A DNA stretch of 64,000 nt from Nitrososphaeraceae archaeon (GTDB lineage Archaea > Thermoproteota > Nitrososphaeria > Nitrososphaerales > Nitrososphaeraceae): assembly GCA_009377575.1 (NCBI GenBank), contig WHTU01000007.1:16375-80374 (forward strand), read 5' to 3'. Position numbers and translations under genes: made by a program. Every line of letters begins with the position of its first letter. Position 1 is the stretch's first letter. The notes below the pieces were generated by a model. That model was not told the origin of the DNA. It ran no database searches and was given only the letters and a program-made list of their open reading frames with translations. Shown here piece after piece: positions 1-8,792 of this stretch.

Positions 1-108
1 GTTGAGCTAGGCTGAGGGCTGGGAGGTGCTGCTTCTGTCTGGTTTTGCTGCTCTGTTGAGCTAGGCTGAGGGCTGGGAGGTGCTGCTTCTGTCTGGTTTT
101 GCTGCTCT
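1..108. repeat. Perfect 54-bp tandem direct repeat, two copies in view
   Basis: Bases 1-54 and 55-108 are identical. The unit is 18 codons in the minus-strand secreted gene, so copy number can vary without a frameshift. More copies may lie left of the window. Confidence 0.95.
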
Positions 109-275
109 GTTTGGCCAGCTTCTCTTATCGCTGCTTCAAAAAATGTCTCATTTGCTTCGCCTTGTGCGAACAATAATTGTGGTGTTGCAAAAAGTGAGCC
201 AAAAGCTATCGAAGTAATTGTAAGGCAAGCTATGGACATAAGACTGGAGAATTTTTCCGTACCTATTATTTTCAT
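1..275 (-). CDS. Secreted protein with 18-residue tandem repeat (partial)
   Basis: The reading frame opens with ATG at 275 on the minus strand and is still open at the window edge, so the C-terminus is missing. It encodes MKIIGTEKFSS, a hydrophobic signal segment (about residues 11-37, ending LLFAQ), then a Gln/Pro/Ser-rich region. Two perfect copies of an 18-residue unit (TEQQNQTEAAPPSPQPSS) are encoded by the 54-bp DNA repeat at 1-108. The family is not recognised. The repeat looks like a flexible extracellular linker or stalk. Signal peptide and frame are seen directly; surface location is inferred. Confidence 0.6.
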   Translation of the reverse strand, partial: MKIIGTEKFSSLMSIACLTITSIAFGSLFATPQLLFAQGEANETFFEAAIREAGQTEQQNQTEAAPPSPQPSSTEQQNQTEAAPPSPQPSS

Positions 276-586
276 CAGGAAGAAGGTAATAGAATTTAGA
301 TTTAAATGTTTACAAGATTGGCTAAATTAAGACTCTAAGTATACCATGAATAAATATTAGCAATTATATCGTTTTTTTAATCCTTTCCTTATACATCAGT
401 CCATCCTAGCATCAAACTTATGATCGCCATCGACAAAGCTGATTTTTGAAGAGGAGTTGATTTATCAACCGGTTGTAAACAAATTAGGTCAATTATATAT
501 GACAGCCATCGGACAAAAATCCCGAATCAGACCTACTTGCCCAGACTCGCCTAAACATGAATCTGTCAGGAATGTACGAGATCACT
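276..586. other. Intergenic region, no gene seen
   Basis: This AT-rich stretch is the promoter side of the secreted gene at 1-275 and the 3' side of the DUF6659-type gene. No convincing reading frame or RNA was seen. Confidence 0.5.
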
Positions 587-1105
587 CTATGCGATAGGCT
601 CTTGAATTAGAGTTTTGACTGTATTGATGTCCAGATCCATCTGTTCTGCAATCAAATCTTCGGTGATGCCAGAATCATATAGGTTTATCACCATCCTTCT
701 CTTTTCCTCGTCTACCATTTTTCTGGGTTTCTCAAGTTTTAATTTTGGCTCAACACTTTTGATATAATCCATAATCCTGGTTACGATGCTATTTACATTT
801 ACATCACTCTCAGTAGAAAATACCAATATAAGATCTTCCAAAATGGGTATACTGAATACTAGTACTTTATCATGGGCATACACCATATACTTGAGTTCTC
901 CTAGGTCCGTGGAAAAATTTTTCCTCATCTGAACCATGTGGGCCGTCTGCGAAAGGCTGACCTCAGAATTCTGACCTGTTAGGTGTTGCACAATGCCTTC
1001 TATGGGGCCACCAGAATAGAGATGACCTGACTTTTCCAACAACCCTATGAATCTGATATTGGTGTCCAGCTTGAGAATACCTTCTAAAAGATCTGCTGTG
1101 TTCAA
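587..1105 (-). CDS. DUF6659-type roadblock-like protein with C-terminal helix-turn-helix
   Basis: A 172-residue protein opening MNTADLLEGILKLDTNIRF. This is the N-terminal pattern I associate with thaumarchaeal DUF6659, a roadblock/profilin-like fold thought to sense or scaffold. Residues 1-115 fit that domain. Residues about 130-168 (EEKRRMVINLYDSGITEDLI and following) look like a helix-turn-helix, which suggests a DNA-binding version. It is transcribed away from the formate dehydrogenase gene, with a roughly 100-bp shared promoter region. No ligand is known. Family placement is from memory and moderately sure; the regulatory role is inferred. Confidence 0.6.
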   Translation of the reverse strand: MNTADLLEGILKLDTNIRFIGLLEKSGHLYSGGPIEGIVQHLTGQNSEVSLSQTAHMVQMRKNFSTDLGELKYMVYAHDKVLVFSIPILEDLILVFSTESDVNVNSIVTRIMDYIKSVEPKLKLEKPRKMVDEEKRRMVINLYDSGITEDLIAEQMDLDINTVKTLIQEPIA

Positions 1106-1179
1106 TGGAAATGCTTGTAACGAGGAGGGAAATATATTCTTTAGTTAACCAAGTTAACTGGCAGGTAGCCTTCGATAAC

Positions 1180-1187
1180 CTTAAAAG
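1180..1187 (+). promoter_or_regulatory. TATA-like box for the formate dehydrogenase gene
   Basis: CTTAAAAG lies about 25 bp before the ATG at 1209, a distance that fits an archaeal TATA box with transcription starting at or next to the ATG. Confidence 0.35.
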
Positions 1188-1208
1188 AAGCACTTTTAAT
1201 CTAAGTCT

Positions 1209-2264
1209 ATGAAAATTGTAGCCGTTCTTTATTCAGGGGGAGAGATAGCTAAAAGGACCCCGACTCTATAAGGTTCTGCTGAAAACGCTCTCGGACTAAG
1301 GGAATTTCTTGCAGGAAAAGGACATGAATTTGTCGTATTAACCGATAAAGAGGCAGAATTAGATAAACATCTACCTTCAACTGATGTTATTATAACTACT
1401 CCCTTCTGGCCAGCCTATCTGACGAAGGAAAGAATATCGCAAGCACCTGATCTCAAGTTGATCCTGACTGCCGGAATAGGTTCAGATCATATAGATTTAG
1501 GTGCTGCAGCCACACGCAAAATAACTGTAGCAGAGATTACAGGTAGTAACGTGGTAAGTGTAGCCGAACAAGTTGTGATGCATATTTTGGCCTTGGTACG
1601 GAATTATATTCCAGCTTATATGCAAGTTCTAGATGGAAGATGGGATATAGCAGAGATCGCAGCTAAAGCGCATGATTTGGAAGATAAGGTCGTAGGTATT
1701 CTTGGGATGGGCAGGATTGGACAAAGAGTTTGCGAACGTTTGAACGCATTTAACGTAAAGATGCTATATTATGATCAATTTCCCTTACGTACTGTTGAGG
1801 AACATGTGCTTGGTGCCAGATTCGCTTCTAAAGAACAGCTTGTAGAACAATCTGATGTAATTACGATCAATACCCCATTGACTCCTGAGACTGATGGTAT
1901 GTTTGATCGTAACCTTATTTTTAGTATGAAAAAGGGTGCGTACCTTGTGAACACAGCTAGAGGGAAGATCGTCGATACTGCCGCACTTGTTGAAGCTTTG
2001 GAAGTGGGTCAATTGGCTGGATATGCTGGTGATGTTTGGTATCCGCAGCCAGCTTCAAAGGATCATCCTTGGCGGCATATGCCCAATCATGCAATGGTAC
2101 CTCACTATTCCGGAACTACATTGGAAGCACAAGCGAGATACTCAAACGGAATTAGGGATTGCCTCTCACGTTTTCTCGAAAATCGCCCCCTTGAGCAGCA
2201 GTACCTTATTGTAGACGACGGCAAAGTGGTGAGTACTAGCTACAGCTATGCTTTCAAAACCTAG
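1209..2264 (+). pseudogene. NAD-dependent formate dehydrogenase, interrupted by TAA
   Basis: ATG at 1209 starts MKIVAVLYSGGEIAKRT, the usual FDH N-terminus, but codon 21 is TAA (1269-1271). The same frame then continues with GSAENALGLREFL, ITTPFWPAYL and on to 2264. The FDH hallmarks are all there: AGIGSDH, the Asn of TGSNVVSVAEQ, GMGRIGQR Rossmann loop, NTARGK arginine, VWYPQPASKDHPW glutamine and the PHYSGTT histidine. The enzyme would oxidise formate to CO2 with NAD+. A TTG at 1458 could start only a C-terminal piece lacking the substrate-gate region, so function is doubtful unless the stop is a sequencing error or is read through. A TATA-like CTTAAAAG about 27 bp before the ATG suggests a leaderless mRNA. 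Confidence 0.75.
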
Positions 2265-2623
2265 GTTTTGAATAACATTAAAGGAGATTAATTTTATTAT
2301 TTAAAGTAGGGCTGCTGGGATGGATTGAGGGAGGGGTTAGAAACCAAAAGGCAGATTTATGTCACTTGTTAGTGAGCTTATGAAGAGATTAAACATCTTA
2401 CTCCACCTTTTCATGGAACTATCTCACATGCATTACTGAGCTTAAGGCCATAACTGATCTTGTCTTAATAATCTATACCAAACTGCAGACCCTAATTTGC
2501 ATTATTGTCCCTGGGAGCACAATACTCTGAAGGAAAATTAGCAGACAGAATTCAAGGCAAGACAATACAGATCTATAATCTCAGAAGAATTCACTTATAT
2601 TCAATTTGATTAGAATTTATAAC
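2265..2623. other. Intergenic region, no gene seen
   Basis: AT-rich spacer between the broken formate dehydrogenase gene and the PsbP-like gene. No convincing reading frame or RNA was seen. Confidence 0.45.
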
Positions 2624-3289
2624 ATGAAATTTAGTATTAAAAGTCTTGCGAGTAATATCTGTAATACAAAAATAAACGTTAACTTAAAGACAATAATCAA
2701 TATGATGGATAAAAGCTGCCCTCTGTGTTATTTATGTTTCTCTAATATGGTAACGCTTAGTTCTGTATTAGGCATTATATTGGTTGTGACCCAGTTAGCC
2801 GTAGAGAACTATCCCCAGGTTTTTGCTCAGGAATCTAATGAGACAATGTCTTTATATAGAAATCCTGGAGCCAATTTCGAAATCAAATATCCATCTTCGT
2901 GGGAGAAGAGGGAGTATCCAGCTGCTGAGAATAGTTCCATTATTGAATTTCTGGGTCCTTCTACAGGGGTTGAGCCTCGTACGCCGTCAGTAAATATATT
3001 CATATTTCCATCAGGAAATCAATCAGTAGAACAAGCGGTGAGCGAGGTTGTAGATGAATTAGAGGATATACAGGTAAATTCTACAACAATGCAACTCAGC
3101 GAGTTAAATGTAACTGCACGTGTGTTGGAGTATATAGTCAGTACTGCACATCAAGAATTTCACAAATTGCAACTGTGGATAGATAGGCCTGAAAGAACTT
3201 ACGTAATAACATATACCAATTTGCCCGATAGATTTTCAGCTTATCTTCCACAATTCATGGAAATGATCACGACACTTGAACTACCATAG
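2624..3289 (+). CDS. Secreted PsbP/DcrB-like protein
   Basis: From ATG 2624 the product is 221 residues. A TTG at 2606 and ATGs at 2702/2705 are alternative starts. A hydrophobic segment (NMVTLSSVLGIILVVTQLAV, then a VFAQ cleavage-type site) marks export. The mature part starts SLYRNPGANFEIKYPSSWEK, the pattern of PsbP/DcrB-like alpha-beta domains that are common and uncharacterised in thaumarchaeal exported proteins. It ends in a compact domain without a membrane anchor. It stands alone between convergent and divergent neighbours. Function is unknown; extracellular location is inferred. Confidence 0.65.
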   Translation: MKFSIKSLASNICNTKINVNLKTIINMMDKSCPLCYLCFSNMVTLSSVLGIILVVTQLAVENYPQVFAQESNETMSLYRNPGANFEIKYPSSWEKREYPAAENSSIIEFLGPSTGVEPRTPSVNIFIFPSGNQSVEQAVSEVVDELEDIQVNSTTMQLSELNVTARVLEYIVSTAHQEFHKLQLWIDRPERTYVITYTNLPDRFSAYLPQFMEMITTLELP

Positions 3290-3530
3290 GCACTCAGTCA
3301 GTCAAGCGTCACTCAGGATTTCAGTTATTTATCTATATATGATCGCACTTGAACAGATAGGATACCTATTATGAGGATTCCAATTATCTGGATCTAAAAT
3401 GATTTCGAGTCATAGCATATCCACTGACAAGTTGCTGTATTGTAACAAAAAAAAGTCATACGCGCGTCACCCTTGACCAATTTCTTCCTATTTTCAAGCG
3501 GATGCTCAAATTTCTAAGTATTAGTCTTTT

Positions 3531-4025
3531 CTATCTTACAAGTAGTACAGGGCAGTGCGCATAAGCCAAGACTCCTTGACTAACACTACCAAGTAATAAC
3601 CTTCTCAACCCTGTTTTTCCCTTTGTACCGATCACGATCAAATTAATACTCTGCTTTTTTGAATACTCTATAATATCTGATACTACAGATTTCCCTTCCA
3701 TTACGACCTCAGTCTCGATCCTGACATTACTAGCCAAAGCATTTTTTTTGATGGCTCTAAACCACTTAGCTTCAATCTCCATCCGAGATAATTCTATCAC
3801 GCCCTTCACCGGGGTCATAGGGATTTCTGGATCTACTTGATCAATTTCATAATCATATCTTAGTTCTTGTGGTAATACAGTGAGAACTGTCAATCTTGCA
3901 TCATACTTCTTTGCAACTCCTATAGCGCAATTCGCAGCATGCATTGATTCCTCTGAACCATCGATTGCAACCATGATTTTATCAAATTTCGTATGCATTT
4001 CGGATCGCATGATAAAGAATGTCAA
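3531..4025 (-). CDS. Universal stress protein (UspA family)
   Basis: A 164-residue single-domain Usp. KIMVAIDGSEES near the N-terminus is the first strand and nucleotide-contact Asp. The C-terminal GTKGKTGLRRLLLGSVSQ matches the G-2x-G-9x-G-S ATP-binding motif, so it should be an ATP-binding Usp. Translation may begin at ATG 4025 or at the later ATG 3998, which gives the usual short N-terminus. Usp proteins are cytoplasmic and act in stress adaptation; the partner here is unknown. It is convergent with the PsbP-like gene. Confidence 0.9.
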   Translation of the reverse strand: MTFFIMRSEMHTKFDKIMVAIDGSEESMHAANCAIGVAKKYDARLTVLTVLPQELRYDYEIDQVDPEIPMTPVKGVIELSRMEIEAKWFRAIKKNALASNVRIETEVVMEGKSVVSDIIEYSKKQSINLIVIGTKGKTGLRRLLLGSVSQGVLAYAHCPVLLVR

Positions 4026-4047
4026 AGTATTAAAGATGCACTAAGGG

Positions 4048-4732
4048 GAACCTTATTGCATTAACGAGCGCGCATTTAGCACCCCATTATCGCCAGAGGC
4101 CAAATATTGGACTGGAGTGCTTTTAGCAGATGGTAACGTATCAATTAAAAAAGGAATTCCAATTGTAGCATTTCATCAACAGGAGATTGACAAAGGCCAG
4201 ATTGACAAATTCAGAACATTTGTTAAATCTACTCATAAAATAGGTTGTTATGTCAATAAGAAGACTGGAAGAGTATATTATTCAATAAGCTTTAGTTGTA
4301 AAATAATGGCTGATGACATTGCAAAATATGGAGTAGTTCCAAAAAAATGGTTTATAGTCAAAGAGGTGGATTAGAAAATGATCGTGATCTATGGCGAGGT
4401 GTCATAGATGGAGACGGTACTTAGGTGTTTATCAGAGAAAAACTGCAAATGGGACGGTCCGTTCCATTCCCTATATCTCGCTTACTGGTAACTTATATAT
4501 CTGCCACCAGTTTAAGGCTTTTCTAGAACGCCAAATAGGTTTACCCATGCCAGGAATTGTCCCATACAGAAATTCCTATCAATTTACCGTTTTAGATCAC
4601 AGAGCTGTCAGAGCAATAAAATTGTTATATAAAAACTGTACTGTTGCATTAGGTCGAAAGCTAGAGGTTGCTAAGAGAATAATGAATTCATTTCAGGTAC
4701 AAGATAATAGTCGATATCTTAGACGATCGTAA
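4048..4732 (+). pseudogene. Degenerate LAGLIDADG-type homing endonuclease
   Basis: Three frames must be joined. Frame one (open from 4045) contains SPEAKYWTGVLLADGNVSI, a first LAGLIDADG-like helix, and stops at 4372. A second frame through 4374-4419 gives ENDRDLWRGVIDGDG, the second LAGLIDADG-like helix. A third frame from about 4421 gives YLGVYQRK and runs to 4732 with a domain ending in KLEVAKRIMNSFQ. So one endonuclease carries at least two frameshifts and no good start codon. It is a dead remnant of an intron, intein or free-standing homing element. No host-gene split is visible nearby. Confidence 0.7.
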
Positions 4733-4942
4733 AGGAACAACAAATATACTGTATATGAGCTGCGAGAAGATTAGGCTGTTATCATCAGATTTTTTCTGCC
4801 AAAGCATGTACGGTATTAAATATTGTACTTATCAAAAAGGTAATAAACTTCTGTTTTGGTTAATTGAATTGCAACCTCCAGGGATATCAATTATAATACA
4901 TATTGAATAGCTTTAATACATTCCAAATATCTACAAGTATAT

Positions 4943-5827
4943 TTGTCTTCAGAGGAGCTGATTCCTAAGAAATTAGAAGAATGGACTTATGAGAGAATAA
5001 AAATACTTGTTGGTAACAATGTAAATGAAAGTGATATTCATGATTTTAAGACAGATATCCCGGAGGGCGAGGGGTTAACAAAGGATTGTTGCGCTTTTGC
5101 AAACACAAAGGGGGGATTCATAGTACTTGGTATAAGACCTAAGGACATGCAATTCGAGATAAAAGGAATAGAAAATAGCAGCGAATTGAGACACCGATTC
5201 GGCCAGAAAATAAATGCTATTCCAACGATAGATTTTGGTTTGCCAAAAATCATAGGGATACCGGACTCACAAAAAGTTCTGGTCGTCTTTTACATTCCAC
5301 TTAGTCCTGAAAGGCCACATATACCAACTACAATAAACAAAAGAATATTTTGGAAAAGGACGAATACTGGGAATGAACAAATGACATATGACGAAATAAG
5401 AATGAACTTCCAGAATTATGAAGAAAGAAGGGAAAAGCTAAAACTATTGTATCTTGAATTGCTCTCTAATAAGCAACAACTCGAGAGCATGAGGGCTCCA
5501 GAAGGCTCAATCGAGGGTATATATTCACTGGTCTCACTAGACTCAACTGTCATAGATACACTCCTTAGCGACGTATACAGCATGATTGCAAAAAATAGTA
5601 ATCTTGTTAAGAGCTTAATGAATCTTAGATCTCAGATTAGAGTTATTAATAATAAAATCAAAGTATTTTATACTCAAGTCGCATTACCAACGACAAATCA
5701 AAGACAGATCACCGGGCAACATAATGAATTCATAAATGGCAAGATTGAAGAACTTGTTCCGATATTTCAGGCTGCATTAACTACTTTAGAGAACGACTTT
5801 AAGATTAAGGATCCCCTATCACAGTAA
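4943..5827 (+). CDS. AlbA_2 (Schlafen-type) domain protein
   Basis: A 294-residue protein starting at TTG 4943. Residues about 25-150 match the AlbA_2/divergent AAA-4 pattern: ESDIHDFKTDIPEGEG, CCAFANTKGGFIVLGIRP, KRIFWKRTNTGNEQMTYDEI. The family is seen in predicted DNA-binding regulators and in Schlafen-like defence proteins. The C-terminal half is helical and not recognised. It follows the decayed homing endonuclease and has no obvious partner. Role unknown; nucleic-acid binding is inferred from the family. Confidence 0.65.
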   Translation: MSSEELIPKKLEEWTYERIKILVGNNVNESDIHDFKTDIPEGEGLTKDCCAFANTKGGFIVLGIRPKDMQFEIKGIENSSELRHRFGQKINAIPTIDFGLPKIIGIPDSQKVLVVFYIPLSPERPHIPTTINKRIFWKRTNTGNEQMTYDEIRMNFQNYEERREKLKLLYLELLSNKQQLESMRAPEGSIEGIYSLVSLDSTVIDTLLSDVYSMIAKNSNLVKSLMNLRSQIRVINNKIKVFYTQVALPTTNQRQITGQHNEFINGKIEELVPIFQAALTTLENDFKIKDPLSQ

Positions 5828-6297
5828 ATTCCTTGGAAAACTGAATAATTTCACTTGGGATTGGTTGTTGATACCCTCCAACCCTGGTATTATTTTTATA
5901 ATATATCGTGCAACACACTGCTGGCTGTGGGTCAACGAATATAGAGTAGCACCTCCAACTTCCTAAACTGTCATAACTATCATTTCTGAAGAAGCACAGG
6001 GACGGCGTAACACGCTACTTATACTGGGATAATTGTGATAGGGTTCTGTAATAGATAATAGTGATGTATACATTGGATAATTTGGAGTGGCAGCCCAACA
6101 ACAGTAATGGAATGGCGGGACTGGCACGGCTATAAGGTAATAAGTGCTGGTGCCTGCCAGTCCCTAATTGAAGCATCAACCAATTCCAATTGTCATTAAT
6201 ACCTTACCTTCCACTGACAAGAACATCGGTCTCCATAATAGACTACTCAGGTTAAGAAGATACGAATTTTTAAATTCATTGAGTTATTAATACTTCT
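5828..6297. other. Intergenic region with a hairpin-forming inverted repeat
   Basis: No gene was seen. The only structure noted is the 10-bp inverted repeat at 6117-6164. Confidence 0.45.
6117..6164. repeat. Inverted repeat, 10-bp perfect arms
   Basis: GGGACTGGCA at 6117-6126 is the exact reverse complement of TGCCAGTCCC at 6155-6164, with a 28-bp loop. It could be an RNA hairpin or a relic of a mobile element. Confidence 0.5.
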
Positions 6298-6498
6298 ATG
6301 ACATACATTATAGGCATAGAAGCTTGCTGTCCAGGAATGAAAACTATGGTAGAACATAACAGTATAAAACCCAACGTAACTCTGGGTAGCGACACGGCTC
6401 AAATATTTGTAAGAGGAGACAATAATCTAATACATGATTATGACTAGATAAAATTTTGTCCTTTTTGCGGCAAGAAGATTAGGATTATAGACGGGTAG
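6298..6498 (+). pseudogene. Small zinc-ribbon protein interrupted by TAG
   Basis: ATG 6298 opens MTYIIGIEACCPGMKTMVE, stopping at TAG 6445-6447. The same frame continues IKFCPFCGKKIRIIDG and ends with TAG at 6496. The CPFCGKKI knuckle after the stop is a typical small-protein zinc ribbon, so the stop most likely truncates a roughly 66-residue protein. CC in the first part may add ligands. Function unknown. Confidence 0.45.
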
Positions 6499-6682
6499 AA
6501 GATCCTTTTTACCGTTACTAGTTATAGAGTAACAAAGTGCTAAGCGTGAAAGTGTTAAAATATCACTAATGACTCACATAAATATGTGAATTATGACTAG
6601 ATAATGCGTTGCATAACTTGTGACTAATTTCCATAAATGCTGGTCAATTAATACTCCCTTGTTGTAGATATATCTGGTGAAA

Positions 6683-6686
6683 GGAG
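6683..6686 (+). promoter_or_regulatory. Shine-Dalgarno-like GGAG before proteasome beta gene
   Basis: GGAG within AAAGGAGAAAG lies 7 bases before the ATG at 6694 and supports that start, which places the catalytic Thr at codon 2. Confidence 0.6.
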
Positions 6687-6693
6687 AAAGAGA

Positions 6694-7278
6694 ATGACCA
6701 CAATAGTTGGTATCAGAACAAAAGAAGGAGTCGTACTCGGCTCTGACAGAAGAGCGAGTAAGGGGTTCTTTATAGGTTCGAAGATAACGCAAAAAATAAC
6801 AAAAATAGATGATACATTGGCAGTAGCAATTGCGGGGCAACTATCTGACGCGGATTATATGGTTAAGCTTGTCAAAGCTGAGAGAAATCTAATAGAGTTA
6901 CGTAGAGGATTTCCTGTCACGGTAAAAGAATCAGCGAGGCTAATTGCTAATCAGGCATATACGGGACTCAAGAACTATCAGCCATACTTCGTAGAATTAC
7001 TGGTAGGTGGGGTAGATCAAGAAGGTGGACAAATATTTGTGGCAGATATGAGCGGAGCCATTACCAGTGAGGAATTTGCTTCCTCTGGTTCAGGCTCTCC
7101 CATCGCATATGGAGTGCTTGAAAGCATATTTCACAAAGACATGACCAATGAACAGGCAAAGGAAATCGCCACTAAAGCTGTAGCTGCAGCAATGGAAAGA
7201 GATCCTGGTTCGGGAAACGGGATAGACGTATTGACGATCCCAAACCTGTCCTTAGTAGTGAAGGAGCGAAGGAGATAA
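6694..7278 (+). CDS. psmB: Proteasome beta-type subunit, catalytically complete
   Basis: A 194-residue 20S beta-like protein with almost no propeptide: Met is followed directly by TTIVGI. Counting that first Thr as 1, Asp17 (GSDRR) and Lys33 (ITQKI) fall exactly where the proteolytic triad requires. SSGSGSPIAYGVLES and RDPGSGNGIDV supply the conserved Ser and Asp of the active-site region. It should be a threonine protease of a cytoplasmic 20S-like particle. The next gene, 5 bp downstream, is a proteasome alpha-like subunit, so the two are probably cotranscribed and assemble together. It is shorter at the C-terminus than some archaeal betas. Confidence 0.85.
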   Translation: MTTIVGIRTKEGVVLGSDRRASKGFFIGSKITQKITKIDDTLAVAIAGQLSDADYMVKLVKAERNLIELRRGFPVTVKESARLIANQAYTGLKNYQPYFVELLVGGVDQEGGQIFVADMSGAITSEEFASSGSGSPIAYGVLESIFHKDMTNEQAKEIATKAVAAAMERDPGSGNGIDVLTIPNLSLVVKERRR

Positions 7279-7283
7279 TAGAA

Positions 7284-7961
7284 TTGGCTGATATAGGTGG
7301 CTCTGGAATTGGTAACACGAGATATCCTTACTACTATGGGCCTGAAGGCAGACTGTTATTAGTAGACAGTGCGCTAGAAGCAGTTGGCAGGGGTTCAACC
7401 ACAATAGGAATTAAAACGTCAACCTTTGCACTGATCTCTAGTCACATTAAGCCTACCAAGCCTTTAGTAGAAGCATCAGAGAAGATATTTGCAATAGATG
7501 GGCATGTCGGTGCTACTGGTTCTGGATACATAGGAGACATATTACAGTTAATCGATGAGATGAGAATAGCAGCACAGAAATACAGATTTACTTATGATAG
7601 TCCCATAGATATAAAGTCGCTTGCAAGACAGCTCAGCTCGTACTTGCATGACTTTACAATTTACGCAGTTAGACCTCAGGCAGCATCAATAATTATTGCG
7701 GGACGAGACCCGGCAGGAGTTCAATTGTATCAAGTAGACCCTAGTGGCACATACTTTAGTGGATCTGGTTTTGCCATAGGGCAGTATTCGGACACAGCTA
7801 TCGACATAGTTCAGAAAGAATATACTGAAGACATAACTATTGCTCAAGCCGTTCAATTGAGTGATAGAGCCATAGAGAAGGCGTTAGGAGAGAAACCATT
7901 AGTAGAGAGAGGACTTGTTACGGCTAAAGATGCGACATTCGAAAAGATGGTAAATAGCTAA
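7284..7961 (+). CDS. Divergent proteasome alpha-type subunit
   Basis: A 225-residue protein from TTG 7284, 5 bp after the beta gene, with a GGAG motif about 10 bp upstream. The alpha-family N-terminus is present but altered: YGPEGRLLLVDSALEAVGRG replaces the usual YDRA...FSPDGRLxQVEYAxEA, and the YDR gate motif is absent. Later landmarks remain: SEKIFAIDGHVGATGSG, YAVRPQAASIIIAG, DPSGTYFSGSGFAIGQ. This suggests a second, specialised proteasome whose gate and regulator docking differ from the housekeeping particle. It could instead be a non-proteasomal Ntn homolog. Confidence 0.75.
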   Translation: MADIGGSGIGNTRYPYYYGPEGRLLLVDSALEAVGRGSTTIGIKTSTFALISSHIKPTKPLVEASEKIFAIDGHVGATGSGYIGDILQLIDEMRIAAQKYRFTYDSPIDIKSLARQLSSYLHDFTIYAVRPQAASIIIAGRDPAGVQLYQVDPSGTYFSGSGFAIGQYSDTAIDIVQKEYTEDITIAQAVQLSDRAIEKALGEKPLVERGLVTAKDATFEKMVNS

Positions 7962-7970
7962 TTTAGTCCT

Positions 7971-7984
7971 TATTTATTTTTTAT
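7971..7984 (+). terminator. Poly-T terminator after the proteasome pair
   Basis: A T-rich run (TTATTTATTTTTTA) begins about 10 bp after the alpha-subunit stop codon. It fits an archaeal intrinsic terminator. Confidence 0.4.
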
Positions 7985-8792
7985 ACGCCTGTGTTCAGCA
8001 GTAAATAATCAAGGAACTATTGTCTTCAATAATAGGACCACCCTAATGATAGTAGCCCATTTTGATTTTTTCATGTTTTTTAGACGTCAATTGAAGTTTT
8101 TAAAATCTAATAAGCTTTGCCTCTCCTCCTTTATTCATATAAAATGATACCCGTTTGTGTAATCAAAAAAAGATGCCTCTTGTTATTTCCAAGACCTTGA
8201 CAGGTCTAATTTGTCATTAAAACTTTTTTCGTACTACAATATATCGTCCTCTTCTCCTTTCATTTCAAATTTTGCTTGCATGCACTTTTAACTCCACCCT
8301 GTGAAATGACTTTGGAACGCAGGCACGTATGCACACCAATACACACGTATGTGTAGATAATACATTGCATAATAATCAAACCCAGGAGTAGCATAACCAT
8401 TTGACCCCATTAGCACGATATAGTATCAGACAGAGAAATAAGATATAATTCTTAAGATTAGGAGTACTTGTATTATCAGTCCTATTGGCAATATACTAAA
8501 ACTAATTCATATCTGTTACTCACATATAATAAATATATGTAGCCAGATTATTGAATATGGTTCTCTAAATTTTGTTGATCCCCTGTAAGCCGTTTCAACT
8601 TGTCTTGATTCTTGTTGGACATAATAAATTCTCAAGCCATAAGGCGCTTGGCAATTATTCCAGTAGGATCGAAGTCAACTATAAATGCCTGTATGACTGC
8701 TTATTAATCATCCTCAAAATTGGATAAAGAGGGAGAAAAAGCCGTTGGAGACATCCAGGAAACAAGATTAACAATTAACAGGGCTATTAGCT
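7985..8792. other. Long intergenic region, no gene seen
   Basis: About 800 bp with pyrimidine-rich tracts and no convincing reading frame. A short minus-strand open stretch near 8600-8700 contains stops and no usable start. Confidence 0.45.

Noticed and set aside
963-1193. 76-codon minus-strand frame
   Set aside because: It overlaps the DUF6659-type gene in another frame and has no recognisable composition.
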